From: Ancistrus triradiatus
Taxonomy: Eukaryota > Chordata > Actinopteri > Siluriformes > Loricariidae
Reading direction: 5' to 3'
Assembly (NCBI GenBank): GCA_025084515.1
Contig: JAJAGP010000555.1
Span: 124,001 to 188,000 of the forward strand
DNA length: 64,000 nt
Shown piece after piece: positions 26,101-40,100 of the stretch. Position numbers and translations under genes: made by a program. Position 1 is the first letter of the stretch. Each line of letters begins with the position of its first letter. Below the pieces are notes generated by a model. It was not told where the DNA came from, searched no databases, and was given only the letters and a program-made list of their open reading frames with translations.

Positions 26101-29100
26101 GCTGCCACTTGAGTCTCTGAGCGAGGTTCTTAAGTCTCAATTGTAAGACCGTATCAGTTGAAAGTCACTCAGAGAAGGGCGTCTGCTAAATGACGAAATG
26201 TAAGTAAACCTTTCTTTTCTGCCCACGTCCACGTCCACGTATACAGTAGACCCAGGAACATTAAAATTTATGGAGATTAGCCTGTAGCCTTTGTGTTACT
26301 CGTATGTATCTAGAATTTTGTTTAACAAATCCTTGATAATTCTTTTCTCTTCTCTTCTTTTGACGTGCCCGGGTTGGCACATGCCATGATGGTTTACTCA
26401 ACTTTTCACTAGATACTGGTTAAAACCATAATTTCTATGTTGCCTATGCCTGTAACTTCAAACATCAAAGGCGTATTTAATTGCATATCAAAGGAGGTTC
26501 ACCTGCTTGACATAGAATTATCTCTCACAACTTCTACAGGGTGTCGACAGTATTGCTTAGGTTTCAGTTTTGTATGGACTAAGATCAGAATATATCAGAT
26601 TTTTTTTACAATGTTCCAAGACAAACAAAGGAAATGCAAATGTGAATAATAACAACTGAATTTAATATATTTCTTAAAGAATTTATCTGGTCAAACTGCA
26701 AGGGTGTTGATATTACTGGCCATGACTGTATATCTTTAATACTTATGGAAATAGTCAGAAGTCAAATTTCATCATCTCCTGCCATGTCCTTGACCTCTTG
26801 CCAAAGGACGGGGGCCAAAGGATAACAGGTGTCTCCGGGAAACTTTGTTTGTACGTTTCTTTGTTTGTTTTCACTAGCAAATTTCTTTCTGTGTCGTATT
26901 TTTCGTAATGTGTTGCACTGTAAGAAGGGCTTTAATTTTCATTGTACATAAGTATAGTGACAATAAAGGCATTCTATTCTATTCAAATGGCAGACTTCTA
27001 TGGTGATGATCAGACTAAGTCAGTTTTTGTTGTTGCTAGGGATGTGATCCTCATTCAAACTTTCCTCTCTGATGTGGCCAATCGTGCCTGTGCAGCGCCG
27101 TCCAGACCAGAGGCGGTGTAAAGATTTGAATATGGGTATTGAATATTGAATATAAACGGCACCAGAATGATTTTTTTTGATAGATGTGGTGACAAAGGCA
27201 TTCAAATGCAAGGACTATAAATTTACGTAAAACCAATCTAAATATTAGTCAAAGACAACACAAGTAAACACAAAATGAATTTTTCAATTAATGTGTTTAT
27301 TTTTAAGGGAGAAAAAATCCAAACCTACATGGCCCTGTGTGAAAAAGGGATTGCCCCCTAAACCTAATAACTGGTTGGGCCACCTTAGCAGCAACAAACA
27401 ACTGCAAAACAACTGCAACCAAGCGTTTGTGATAAACTTGCAATGAGTCTTTTACAGCATTGTGGAGGAATTTTGGCCACTCATCTTTGCAGAATTGTTG
27501 TAATTCAGCCACACTGGAGCGTTTTCGAGCATGAACGGCCTTTTTAAGGTCATGCCACAGCATCGGATTAAGGTAGGACTTTGACTAGGCCACTCCAAAG
27601 TCTTCATTTTGTTTTTCTTCAGCCATTCAGAGGTGGACTTGCTGCGGTGTTTTGGATCATTGTCCAAAACAAATTCAAGACCATTGTCACCCTCCCCAGG
27701 ATTGGTCGACCAACAAAGATCACTCCAAGAGCAAGGCGTGTAATAGTTGATGAGGTCACAAAGGACCCCAGGGTAACTTCTAAGCAACTGAAGGCCTCTC
27801 TCACATTGGCTAATGTTAATGTTCATGAGGCAACCATCAGTAGAACACTGAACAACAATAGTGTACATGGCAGGGTTGTAAGGAGAAAGCCACTGCTCTC
27901 CAAAAAGAACATTGCTGCTTGTCTGCAGTTTGCTAAAGATCACGTGGACAAGCCAGAAGGCTATTGGAAGAATGTTTTGTGGACGGATGAGACCAAAATA
28001 GAAGTTTTTGGTGTAAAAGAAAAGTGTTATGTTTGGAGAAAGGAAAACACTGCATTCCAGCAATGCTGCATCACAGGAAGTCTTCCAGGTTCTGAAGCAA
28101 CAAAACAGCCCCAGAACATCACACTACCACCGCCATATGTTACTGTTGCTATAATGTTCTTTTTCTGAAATGCTGTGTTGCTTTTACATCAGATGTAATG
28201 GGACACACACCTTCCAAAGAGTTCAACTTTTGTCTCATCAGTCCACAGAATGTTTTCCCAAAAGTCTTGGGATTCACCAAGATGTGTTCAGGAAAAACTC
28301 AGACGAGCTTTAATGTTCTCTTTGCTCAGTAGTGGTTTTCGACTTGGAACTCTGCCATGCAGGCCATTTTTGCCCAGTCTCTTTCTTATGGTGGAGGCAT
28401 GAACACTGACCTTAACTGAGGGAAGTGAGGTCTGAAGTTCTTTGGATGTTGTTGTGGGGTCTTTTGTGACCTCTAGGATGAGTCGTCGCTGCGCTCTTGG
28501 GGGTCGTGTTCATGTAATTCATGTCTTCGTCATTTGTGGATAATGGCTCTCACTGTGGTTTTCTGGAGTCCCAAAGCTTTAGAAATGGTTTTATAACCCT
28601 TTCCAGACTGATAGATCTCAATTACTTTCTTTCTCAATTGTTCCTGAATTTCTTTGGATCTCGGCATGATGTGTAGCTTTTAAGGATTGTTTGGTGTACT
28701 TCACTAATATATTACAATTTTATACTGTATAATAAAAAATATATAAATAGTATTTTATAAAGTTTGATTTAGTTTTATCTACAATACTTATAAAATCTTT
28801 TATACTGTATATATGCAAAACAAACCAACTGAGATAGGACCAAAGCAAAAAACCTCCTGGTTGTAAAATCCTACTGAATCATAATACTTTTATTCTAGCA
28901 GCTCCACAAACAAGCTTCAGAACATGCTCGGAATTTCCAGCGGACACAATATCAAATATTTAAGAGCAAAACGATTCCCCTGTCCTGTCGTACTTACATA
29001 AAGCTTACATAAGAACTACAGACAGCCTATTAATGAGCGAGCAGAAGAAAGCTGAAATGTTTTATCTCTCTTTTTTTACTGCAGGCTGAAGTATTTCAGA

Positions 29101-32100
29101 TAAGTGATTCACTGAGCAGCCTTAACCATGTTCATTAGGACACAAAATGAGAGACAAGTTCAAGAGAGACAGCTCGTCCTTTGATCTAAGTGAGTATCTC
29201 AGTGCAGACTGTAAGTAAGGGAGCCGACCGAATGCTAATAGATGTGTTTTACGGCGTGATGGAAAGATAAAGCATCTGTTTTGGTCCCTAATGTAAGTGT
29301 TTGTGTCAAACCAGCGTTGCTCCTATGGGAGTGCGCTTGCACCTAGCTCAAATCATTCCCTTGCTGCTGGATGATAAATATAGATACAATAATCAGGTTT
29401 GAGCGACGTATGCTGTAACTAGGTTTGATTTGTGAGAGTAGAAAAGAGTGACAGACCACATCATTCTAGTAATCAGCTTTAGCAAGCAGTATCGTTTTTG
29501 CCCTTATGGACTGATGCTCTAAATTCTTGGTTAAATAGTGAATATACTGAACAACACCTGATCAGCCATAACATTAAAACCGCACTAAAATCTCACTTTC
29601 ACATCTTTGAAAGTTCGTTAGTCGAAGGTTTGCATCTAGGGCACTTAAACTGAATGATTCTCCCACCATGCTTCACTGTGGGGTTGGTGTTCCCAGTACT
29701 TGGATGAGATGCAGCATATGCAAGACGTTACAAAAAGGTAATAAAGTTCACCACTGGTCTCATCAGACCAGAGTATCTTTTTTACAACATGCCCTACAAC
29801 ACTCCAAATGTGTTCAGATAACTGCTTGTTTAACGCTCAATGGCTGTAAATTGAAATTCATGCATTTCTCTGCATCTTGTTAAAGTATCTTCTTTTATTA
29901 TCCCTCGACTTGTTTCCTGTCCTTTCAGTCCTTTATCTGTACAAAATACCGGACAGTTCCGGCCTACTTTCACCCCTGATTGATCCCTTTTGCTCAACCC
30001 TGCCATTCCTGTATGGCAAATTCCCTAAAAATACTCCACTGAAGTCTTCCAATTGTTATCCTTACCAGCTAAGCCTGTATCATTTCAGAATTCCTCTTTT
30101 CCTGTCAGCCCAACCCCATGCTCACCTGTCCAATGTCCAGTAGAAGCCCCGGTGCGATCAGTGCAGGTGTTACTCAGCGGCCTGAACACGGTCTCCCAGC
30201 CATTATTAGCGTAGCGCCAGCTGTGTGACTCGAGGACAAGGGTCCGCTCCGTGCCGTACGCAATCATGAAGCAGTAAACTACGTGGTGCAGCTGGCAGCC
30301 GTATCCACAGCCCTTATTAATGTTACACACCAACTTCCGCGCCTTACTGCAGTCCGGTGGATTCTGGATCAGAGGGCAAGAGAGAAAGAGGGGGAGGTAA
30401 ACCATTTATTAGAAATGGCGATTTCAAAACAAAACCGTGTGCAGCACTACAGGTTCAAATAGAATCGGTTAGCAATTAAATGGCAAATGCGCATAAAACA
30501 AATGAAACACGGAAAATGGTGCTTAAAAGAGATGAACTAGTTATGTCATCTCCGAGTGGAATTGATCACCATGTAAACAGCAATACATATAAACACAGTC
30601 ATACCGGAGAGAAATGAAAAGAGATGTAGAGGAAATTGGGAAGATAATACAGAGAAACATATAGAGATATACATTCCTAACTGAAGGACATAAAAAAAAT
30701 AGGACTGATCCATAAGTAAACTGCAATCAGCATAAACAAACAGTTTCTGCTTTGAGTGCTTTCAACAAAAGCCAATACTCCTCTGTACAAAATGTATAAG
30801 AGCTGAACCATCAGAACTCACAAAGCACCTTATTAAATAGCAATCCAATAGCCATTAAACAGGCCATACATTTCAGCCATGCAAGATTTCAAAGTTACAT
30901 AGTTTAATACACCGGTAATGCCACAAACACGTGGCTGAATTATCATTCCTTACATTTTGTTTCATTTATATGCACACACGTACATGCAGACACATATATT
31001 TAATCATATATTTCTTTCCCTGCCGTACAAGAGGAAGATTATATAGTTTTTATGCAAACGTTTGGGCAGTTAATTTAAGAGAAACTGTTGAAATCAAGAC
31101 AAGGAAGGCCAGTCAGGAATACCAAACGAAGTCTGCTAAAGTAATAGTGTTCCTTATACAATGACAATCTGCATAAAAGTCATCATAAAAACAGATATCA
31201 TCACAAATGTCAACAAATATTTTTATTATGATAAACCAGCACCATTCTGGCAAACATTGGACTCTTTGGCTACATTGAAATAATGTGGGTGGTTCCATTA
31301 TGCTTTGGGGTTGTGTGAAAGCCAGCAGTGTTGGGTGGAGGGAAGAACGGATTGTAATAAAGATCAACAAAATCTGGAAGCCAATGTCCAAAAGTCAGTG
31401 AAGGAATTGAACAAGAGGTTGTAGAGACAACAAGATAATAATATAAAAGCACAGCCTGAAATCATCCTGAACTACTATGAAAATTGTGCAGCTAAGAATG
31501 TCTCTGAACTCCGCAAGTGTCTGGATAAAAAAAAGGACAAAAATATTTGAAGTCTGTGATTTCTGCCAAAAGTGATATTATTAAACGACTGACAGGTACT
31601 TTGATAGGAACTACAGTGCTTAAAAGTTTGTGAACCCTTTCGAATTTTCAATATTTCTGCACAAATATGATCTAAAACATCATCAGATTTTCACACAAGT
31701 CCTAAAAGTAGATAAAAAGAACCCAGTTAAACAAATGAGACAAACATATTTTACTTTGTCATTTATTTATTGAGGAAAATGATCCAATATTATATATTAG
31801 TGAGTGGAAAAAGTATGTGAACCTCTAGGATTAGCAGTTAATTTGAAGGGGAAATTAGAGTCAGGTGTTTTCAATCAATGGGATGACAATCAGGTGTGAG
31901 TGGGCACCCTGTTTTATTTAAAGAACAGGGATCTATCAAAGTCTGCTCTTCACAACACATCTTTGTGGAAGTGTGTCATGGCACGAACAAAGGAGATTTC
32001 TGAGGACCTCAGAAAAAGAGTTGTTGATGCTCATCAGGCTTTAAAAGGTTAGAAAACCATCTCTAAAAAGTTTGGACTCCACCAATCACCCGTCAGACAG

Positions 32101-34138
32101 ATTTGTGTACCAAATGGGGGAGGAAGAAATTTAAACACCATTGTTACCCTCCCCGGAGTGGCGACTAACAAAGATCACTCAAAGCGTCTTAATAGTTGGC
32201 GAGTCACAAAGGACCCAAGGGTAACGTCTAGGCAAAATGAAGGCCCTCTTCTCACATTGGCTAATGTTAATGTTCATGAGTCCACCATCAGAAGAACACT
32301 GAACAACATGGTGTGACTGGCAGGGTTGCAAGGAGGAAGGATGGAAAGGGGAGGAAAGCCAATGCTCTCCAAAAAGGAAAATTTGCTGCTTGCTCAGAGG
32401 TGTGCTGAAGATATTGTGGACAAGCCAGGGAAGGCTATGGAAGAATGTTTTGTGGAAGGATGAGGAACCAAAACCGAACTTTTGGTTAAAAAGAAAAGCG
32501 GTTATGTTTGGATAAGGGAAAACACGCATTCCAGCATAAGAACCTTTTATCCCATCTGTTGAAAGATGGTGGTGGTAGTATCATGGTTTGGGCCTGTTTT
32601 GCTGCATCTGGGCCAGGATGGCTTGCCATCATTTATGGAACAATTAATTCTGAATCATATCAGAGAATTCTAAAGGAAAATGTCAGGACATCTGTCCATG
32701 AACTGAATCTCAACAGAAGGTGGGTCATGCAGCAAGACAACGACCCTAAGCACACAAGCCGTTCTACCAAAGAATGGCTAAAGAAGAAGAATATTTTGGA
32801 ATGGCCAAGTCAAAGTCTTGACCTTAATCCAATGGAAATGTTGTGGAAGGACCTGAAGCGAGCAGCTAATGTGAGGAAACCCACCAACATCCCAGAGCTG
32901 AAGCTGTTCTGTATGGAGGAATGGGCTGAAATTCCTCCAAGCCGGTGTGCAGGACTGATCAACAGCTACAGGAAACGTTTAGCTGCATTTATTGCTGCCC
33001 ATGGGGGGTGGGGGGTTACAAACAGAGTTGTGGAAGAACCTGAAATGAGCAGATCATCATATGAACCCACCAACATCAAAGCTGAAGCAGTTCTGTATGG
33101 AGGAGTGGGCTAAAATTTGTCATGCAGGACTCATCAATAGCCATATACTTTTCCTCTCAGGTATGCAATATCGGATCATTTTCCTCAAAAATAAATGTCC
33201 AGATTTAATATTTTGTCTGATTTGTTTAACTGGGTTCTCTTCATCTACTTTTAGGACTTTTGAAAATCTGATTATGGTTAGGTCATATTTATCCAGTAAC
33301 AGCTGCTCACAAGCTGTGTAAATGAGTTTTCCCATGCAGATTTACAGCCTGTATGATCTTGATACCACACTGGACACTGCAAAGGCTAATTTCTATAAAT
33401 TGACACACTTCTATCATTCAGTACATACTGTCTTAACAACCAACTCTCCTTGATGTTGGTAAACACAGCAACCATGTGTACAAAAGGATCAGTTCTGGAC
33501 TGCCTGAAGTACCATGGAATAGTAGCATATCATTTCACCAAAATTCCTTCTGTGGATCATAAATTGATAGATGGAGGGATTCATATTGGATGACAAAATC
33601 AAATACTGTCTCCGCAGGAAGCTCCATTACAGTAATGACCCACTTTTAGGGCGCAACAGTGTCACGATTAACTGCTGAACCTAAAGTAGATGTTGTGAGT
33701 TCATACTGGACACTAATGTGTGGGCCCTATACTCATCAATTATAGATAATCAAGTCTTCTGAGAGGGAACGTGGGAGAATAAAGAGAAAAAAAGAGAGTT
33801 GGAGGCACTCCGATGCACAGATAAAGCAATACATTTTGTGGAGAAATGGACAGACACGATGGATGAGATGAGACGAGATGAATTAATAATGACGGGATGA
33901 AACAGAAGAAAAAAAGAGAGAGAGAGTGGAAGACACTCTGAGAGGCACGGATAACACTCTAGCTTGTTTGGAAAAGATGGAAAGGCACACTGGGTGGATA
34001 AGAGATGAATTAGTAATGATGGAAAGAGAGAGAGAGAGAGAAAAAAAAATACAAAGAGAAAGAGAGAGAGAGAGAGTGAGAAGGAAACCTCCAAGCACCG
34101 CCTAGAGCTATGGTTAACGTTGCTGACTCTGGTAGAAT

Positions 34139-34175
<37 letters not shown>

Positions 34176-37100
34176 CATTGTGGGAACTTCAACTGATATA
34201 GCACTGTAGCTAATTAACTACACCTATATCTCACAAACTTATCCTCAGTAACCTGCAAGTCTTTTGCAGATAAGTTTTTTCTTGTGGAGAAAAAACGCTA
34301 AAGCTCTTTCTGACTGAAAGAGCTTTAGCGTTCGGAAAGATGCTAGGGCATTATGGGAAATGTAGTGCTTGTAGTGAATTTGCTTGGCGCCTCCTGTAGT
34401 TCTGTTCAGCCATCCAGGATGAGTTGAGTTTTAACCACCGTAATTTTAATAAAGTGGGTCTGATGACGGCCCTGGTCTGTCCTCTAAATGGATAATAATT
34501 TCAGACTAAACAGTGGTGCACTGTTGTCTCACAGCTCCAGGGACATGGATTCTAGTCCCAGCCTGGCTGCTGGCTGTGTGGAGTAGCGATCTACCAATAT
34601 GGGTTTTAATGGCCGGTGCCGATAGTTAGAGGTCTGGAGACTGGCTAGGCCACTCCAGGACCTTGAAATGCTTTTTACGGAGCCACTCCTTTGTTGCCCG
34701 AGCGGTGTGTTTGGGATCATTGTCATGCTGGAAGACCCAGCCATGTTCCATCTTCAATGCTCTCACTGATGGAAGGAGGTTTTGGCTTAAAATCTCACGA
34801 TACATGGCCCCGTTCATTCTTCCCTTAACACGGATCAGTCGTCCTGTCCCCTCTGCAGATAAACAGCCCCAAAACATGATGTGTCCACCCCCATGCTTCA
34901 CAGTAGGTATGGTGTTCTTGGGATGCGACTCAGCATTCAAACACGACGAGTTGAGTTTTTTTGGGATTTTTGCTCACCGTCCTCATGATCATTTTGACCC
35001 CACAGGATGAGATCTTGCGTGGGGCCCCAGATCGAGGGAGATTATCAATGGTCTTCTATGGTTTCCATTTTCTTACAATTGCTCCCATAGTTGATTTATT
35101 CACACCAACTACTTGCCTATTGTAGATTCCCTCTTCTCAGACTGGTGCAGGTCTACAATTTACTTCCTGGTGTCCTTTGACAGCTCTTTGGTCTTGGCCA
35201 TGGTTGAGTTTGGAGTCTGACTGTCTGTTTGGGATCATTGTCATGCTGGAAAACCCAGCCACGTTCCATCTTTGGAGTCTGACTGGTTGAGGCTGTGGAC
35301 AGGTGTCTTTTATACAGATAACGAGGTCAAACAGGTGCCATTAATACAGGTAACGAGTGGAGGACAGAAGAGCTTCTTAAAGAAGAAGTTACAGGTCTGT
35401 GAGAGCCAGAAATCTTGCTTGTTTGTGGGTGACCAAATACTTATTTTTCGCCATGATTTACAATTAAATTCTTTAAAAATCCTACAATGTGATTTCCTGG
35501 ATTTTTTTTATTCTCATTTTGTCTCACATAGTTGAAGTGTACCTATGATGGAAATTACAGACCTCTCTCATCTTTCTAAGTAGACAAACTTGCATTCTGT
35601 CTTTTTTATAAGTAAAAATAAATACAACGTTTTATTCCACTTAACAACAACATTATCAGCAAAAACAGGATTTTCTTATTTCTTGGAAATAAAAAACAAA
35701 ACGGTCTGGGGCTGATTCCTGTCTTAGGCCCTGTGATTTTTAAATGCTTTTAGAAATGTTTATTTTCAGCATAGCATAATCAGTATGATCAAATTTTTTT
35801 TTTCTATTGACCCCAAAACACACAAATAAATAAATTGACTTAAAAATGTGATTTAATCTGTGATTTATCATGATTTAAAAACAATATTCAGACATTGCAT
35901 TTTTCTAATATATGTAAAATAACATTTTTTTGTCAGCAATAAATCTGTAAGAAGCATGTTAGGAATATCAGCAAGCACCTTATCAATATCAGCAAGTTAA
36001 CATACAGCTTTTATTTGATCTTTTTAAAGTTATTTAACGTCTCAATGGCATCAATGGCTGTTCGTGACAGGAGCACGGTCATAACGATAACACTCAAACA
36101 CACCGACACTGGGACAACATATAAACACATTGTAAACATGGTTTCCCCGCATTCATTTTGGAGCGAGACGGTGTACCTGCAGGTAGGAGATCCTGTTCTG
36201 CACCAGAGTAGTTAGATCCTTTGCCTCCTTCTCTCTCCACTCACCAGCCCCATCGGCCTGACTCAGGTAGTGTAAGTCTGTCAGGATAGACCTACATGCA
36301 GAAACACACACACACAGAGTCACTCAGACTGTCAATAATGAATACCCTACTGTTCAAAGAATACTCTAGAACAAGGCATTACCAACTCATAACTCGGTGT
36401 AATTTAATCCTAAAGACTTTTGTTGGACTAAATTAGAAACATGTAGCATTTAAATCTGTGTAATTAATATTATTTCCATTAACAGAGCAATACAACTGCA
36501 TTCAAACCCCACTATCTGAACTCCTGTAATCTGAATTCCCACAATCATGTATAGATATTTAAAACCCCTTACCCTCTATCTGAACCATACTGCAATGAAT
36601 GGTGATTGGGATTATAAGGGATGTAGATGGCATTCTGAATGACTTCTTAGATCTACTTACTTAAGTAATAGTTTTTATAATATCTGGTACTGTTTCCTGC
36701 TAGAGGAAACAGCTGAGAGACAATAACTTCACACACAAACTCACATGGTAGTACACCTGATGAAAGAGACTGAGAGGTGATGCCCTGCCCAATCAGCAGG
36801 TAACAGGCACATTGGAAAGTAGGTGGAATATTGAATATACAGGAGCCAGGTAAGGATTTCTCTGTAGTGTTATTATCTAAACCTTCATCATCTCAACCAT
36901 TTTTAAAAACATGGTGCATCCAAATAATGGAGACCATCACCATACTCATGACTGGCTAGTCCACTATAGTTACATTATAGTCTAATAATAAAGTGTGATA
37001 ACAATAGTAATTGATGGTAAAAACAGTAAAATCACTGATATAGCATTTGATAGTGGCACTAGGAGGACATTAACATGAGTAACACTGACAGAAGGCATTT

Positions 37101-40100
37101 GAATATATTAAAACATTATATTTACATATGTATATAAGTATATTTGAGTGGGAGAGAGTTCACTGTGTGAGATTCAAGCCAGAGAAAATGGGAAAAATAG
37201 AAATGAGCCAACAAACCTAACAATAACTTCACACATGAGTTATTGTTCTTTTCAGTTTTTAACTTTTTTCCTTCAAACATCCACTTGCCTATTTCGTAAC
37301 ACAGTTTCTCTCTTTTCCAGTCTTTTCTGCATTTACTACCTCAAACTCTGCTCTCTTTTCATATTTGTCTCTACTCTCTTCTTCCTTTCACCAAACACGC
37401 ACTCCTCTAAATACAGTTAACTTTGTTAACCGTCATCTATGAAGTTTGACTCACTTAAAATAAAAATAAAAAATGTCACTGATTGCCAGTCAGCTCATTC
37501 TGTGAAATATTGTATAATCAATGCTATCAGTAATGGCGGCTTGATCTCTAGTGGCCAAGAAGCACCAAGTTATGAGATGAGACCCACTGTGCCAAGTGCT
37601 TTAATGTCTAAAACCAATTAAACATGGAGCTACAAAGACATATTCAGAAGTTTGATTCGCATAAATAATTTACTAATGCCCTTACAATTGTTACTGATTT
37701 AATATTAGCATCATGATTGTAGAAATATCAGCAAGTCAACTCAAAAGCAAAACTATATTAAATGACTGCAGTCTGTGGAATGTTTCAAATTCTTTTTATT
37801 TTATTTTCATGCATTGGAGAACTGAAGGGAACTAAAGCACCCCAGGGCATATAGTTATAGAAAAATAATGAGCAATTCAGGGGAGGTGTGATGTGGAGTC
37901 GATTTTTTCCCTTGTAATTACAGTTTTTTTTTTATTCTGCTTACACCACAACAACTGACCAGCAATTACAAGTTTTGCTTGTTACAGAAATGCAATCTAA
38001 AATGACAGAATCCGAGCAAAACAACTTTCACCTCTCTTTTGTAGTTAAAGCAACAACATTGCATTTGGCTCTTAAAGTCGTTTGAATCCTCTTATCCCCA
38101 ATGTACTGTTTTTACAATTGGATGAGACACTCTACTTGGATACGCATTGTGACAATTTGTCCATATGACTAAGCTGCCTGGAACTGCAGAGAACTGTTCA
38201 TCAGAGGTTTAAGTACTACTGTGTGTGACATGTTCTGTTCTAGGTCTTTAATATACATGCATGGTTTCCACACATACAGTGGAGCAAAAAAGTATTTAGT
38301 CAGCCACTGATTGTGCAAGTTCTCCTACTTAGAAAGATGAGAGAGGTCTGTAATTTCCATCATGGGTACAATTCAACTATGAGACACAAAATGAGAAAAC
38401 ATTTAATTGTAAATCATGGTGAAAAATAAGTATTTGGTCACCCACAAACAAGCAAGATTTCTGGCTCTCACAGACTTGTAACTTCTTCTTTAAGAAGCTC
38501 TTCTGTTCTCCACTTGTTACCTGTATTAATGGCACCTGTTTGACCTTGTTATCTGTATAAAAGACACCTGTCCACAGCCTCAAACAGTCAGACTCCAAAC
38601 TCAACCATGTCCAAGACCAAAGAGCTGTCGAAAGACACCAGGACGAAAATTGTAGACCTGCACCAGGTTGGGAAGAGTGAATCTACAATAGGCAAGCAGG
38701 TTGGTGTGAATAAAACAAAGGTTATGTTACAAAGTATTGAGTTGAACTTATTTTCCACCATAATTTACAATTTAATTCTTTAAAAATCCTACAATGGTAT
38801 TTCCTGGATTTTTTTTCTCAGTTTGTCTCTCATAGTTCAAGTGTAGCTATGATGAAAATTACAGACCTCTCTCATCTTTCTAAGTAGGTGAACTTGCACA
38901 ATCAGTGGCTGACTAAATACTTTTTGCCCCACTGTAGCTACACTTATTAATATTAGAGCTTGTATTTCAGCTTGTAGTATCTACATACTGATTTGATCTG
39001 TTTAACTGATTCTCCACGCTAGGGCTGATATTTCCAGCTAAACTAATAAGCATACACTCACATGCAAATACACACCCTGGCCCAAAGACAAACATGCACA
39101 CAATTACAATGTGAGTGTACTTTACATTAGAGAGTCTGTTTATAAATTCAGACCAATGCTAGAATATTGTTGATGTCACGACAGGGGATGTACACATATA
39201 AAACTGGGAAGGTCCAGGGTTCAAGTCCCACCTCTGTTAAGCTGCCACTGTTGGGTCCTTGAGCAAGTCCTTTAACCCACAATTGCTTGGACTGTAAGTT
39301 GTAATTGCTAAGATTGAATCAGTTGCAAGTCACTTTGGATAAGGACGTCTGCTAGATGTAGATGTATTTAAATGTGGGACGAAACCTGGCAGTGAGAGTC
39401 CTTGCCAGGCCAACACTCTGCAAGCCAGGACAAAACCTGGCAACGAGACGTTAACTCAAAATGCAACTCAAACCTTGCCTTGCTAGAGGCAAGATTCAAG
39501 CTGGTTTCTGTGTTCTGAGTTTGACAGCTGAGTGCACCGATTGCAGCTCTAATAGGAGGCGAATTAAATCCCAATTTCCAACTTATCAATAAATCAGTGA
39601 ACAAGAGTGAGCGAGAGAGAAAATGGAACAATTAACAAGCCATAGAAACAGTGTGAGGGGAATCAAGAGACAAAAGGACCAGTTCATTAAGTACTTGATA
39701 TGCTCATGTACCTAAAATTGGGTCAAACCCCAAAATAGCAAAATATTATGCTTTTAGTGTGCTGAAGAGCAAATAATTGGTCAGGATATTAGCTAGAATT
39801 AAATGAACAGATAAAATAACTTAATATGGGATAGCCATTCCCTTTGATTTCCTTAAATGTATAAGTCTTGGTTAATTTGCGCATAGCTTTTCAGAGAAAG
39901 AAGAGGCAGTGTTGTTCCAACCAATGGTAATGGCTTCAAACAAAAAAATGTTTTCCACTTACAGCTGTACCTCAGATCTCGTCGAGTTCTTGACGCATTT
40001 TGTCTAGAAAAATGTCTCTCGGTTCTTGTCGTTTGCTCGGTACTTGGCGCAGTTGCTTAAACTTGTATGAGTCGAGCCCCGTGACTCGTCAACGATTCAG

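Noticed and set aside
27452..28063. A 203-codon minus-strand open frame
   Set aside because: It is the antisense of the TcA transposase segment joined to TcB sequence; its protein shows no domain, while the plus strand reads conserved transposase blocks.
30085..30405. Taking the whole 106-codon minus-strand frame as a gene
   Set aside because: Only 30126-30363 is fut8 exon 5; the ends of the open frame are intron sequence beyond good splice sites.
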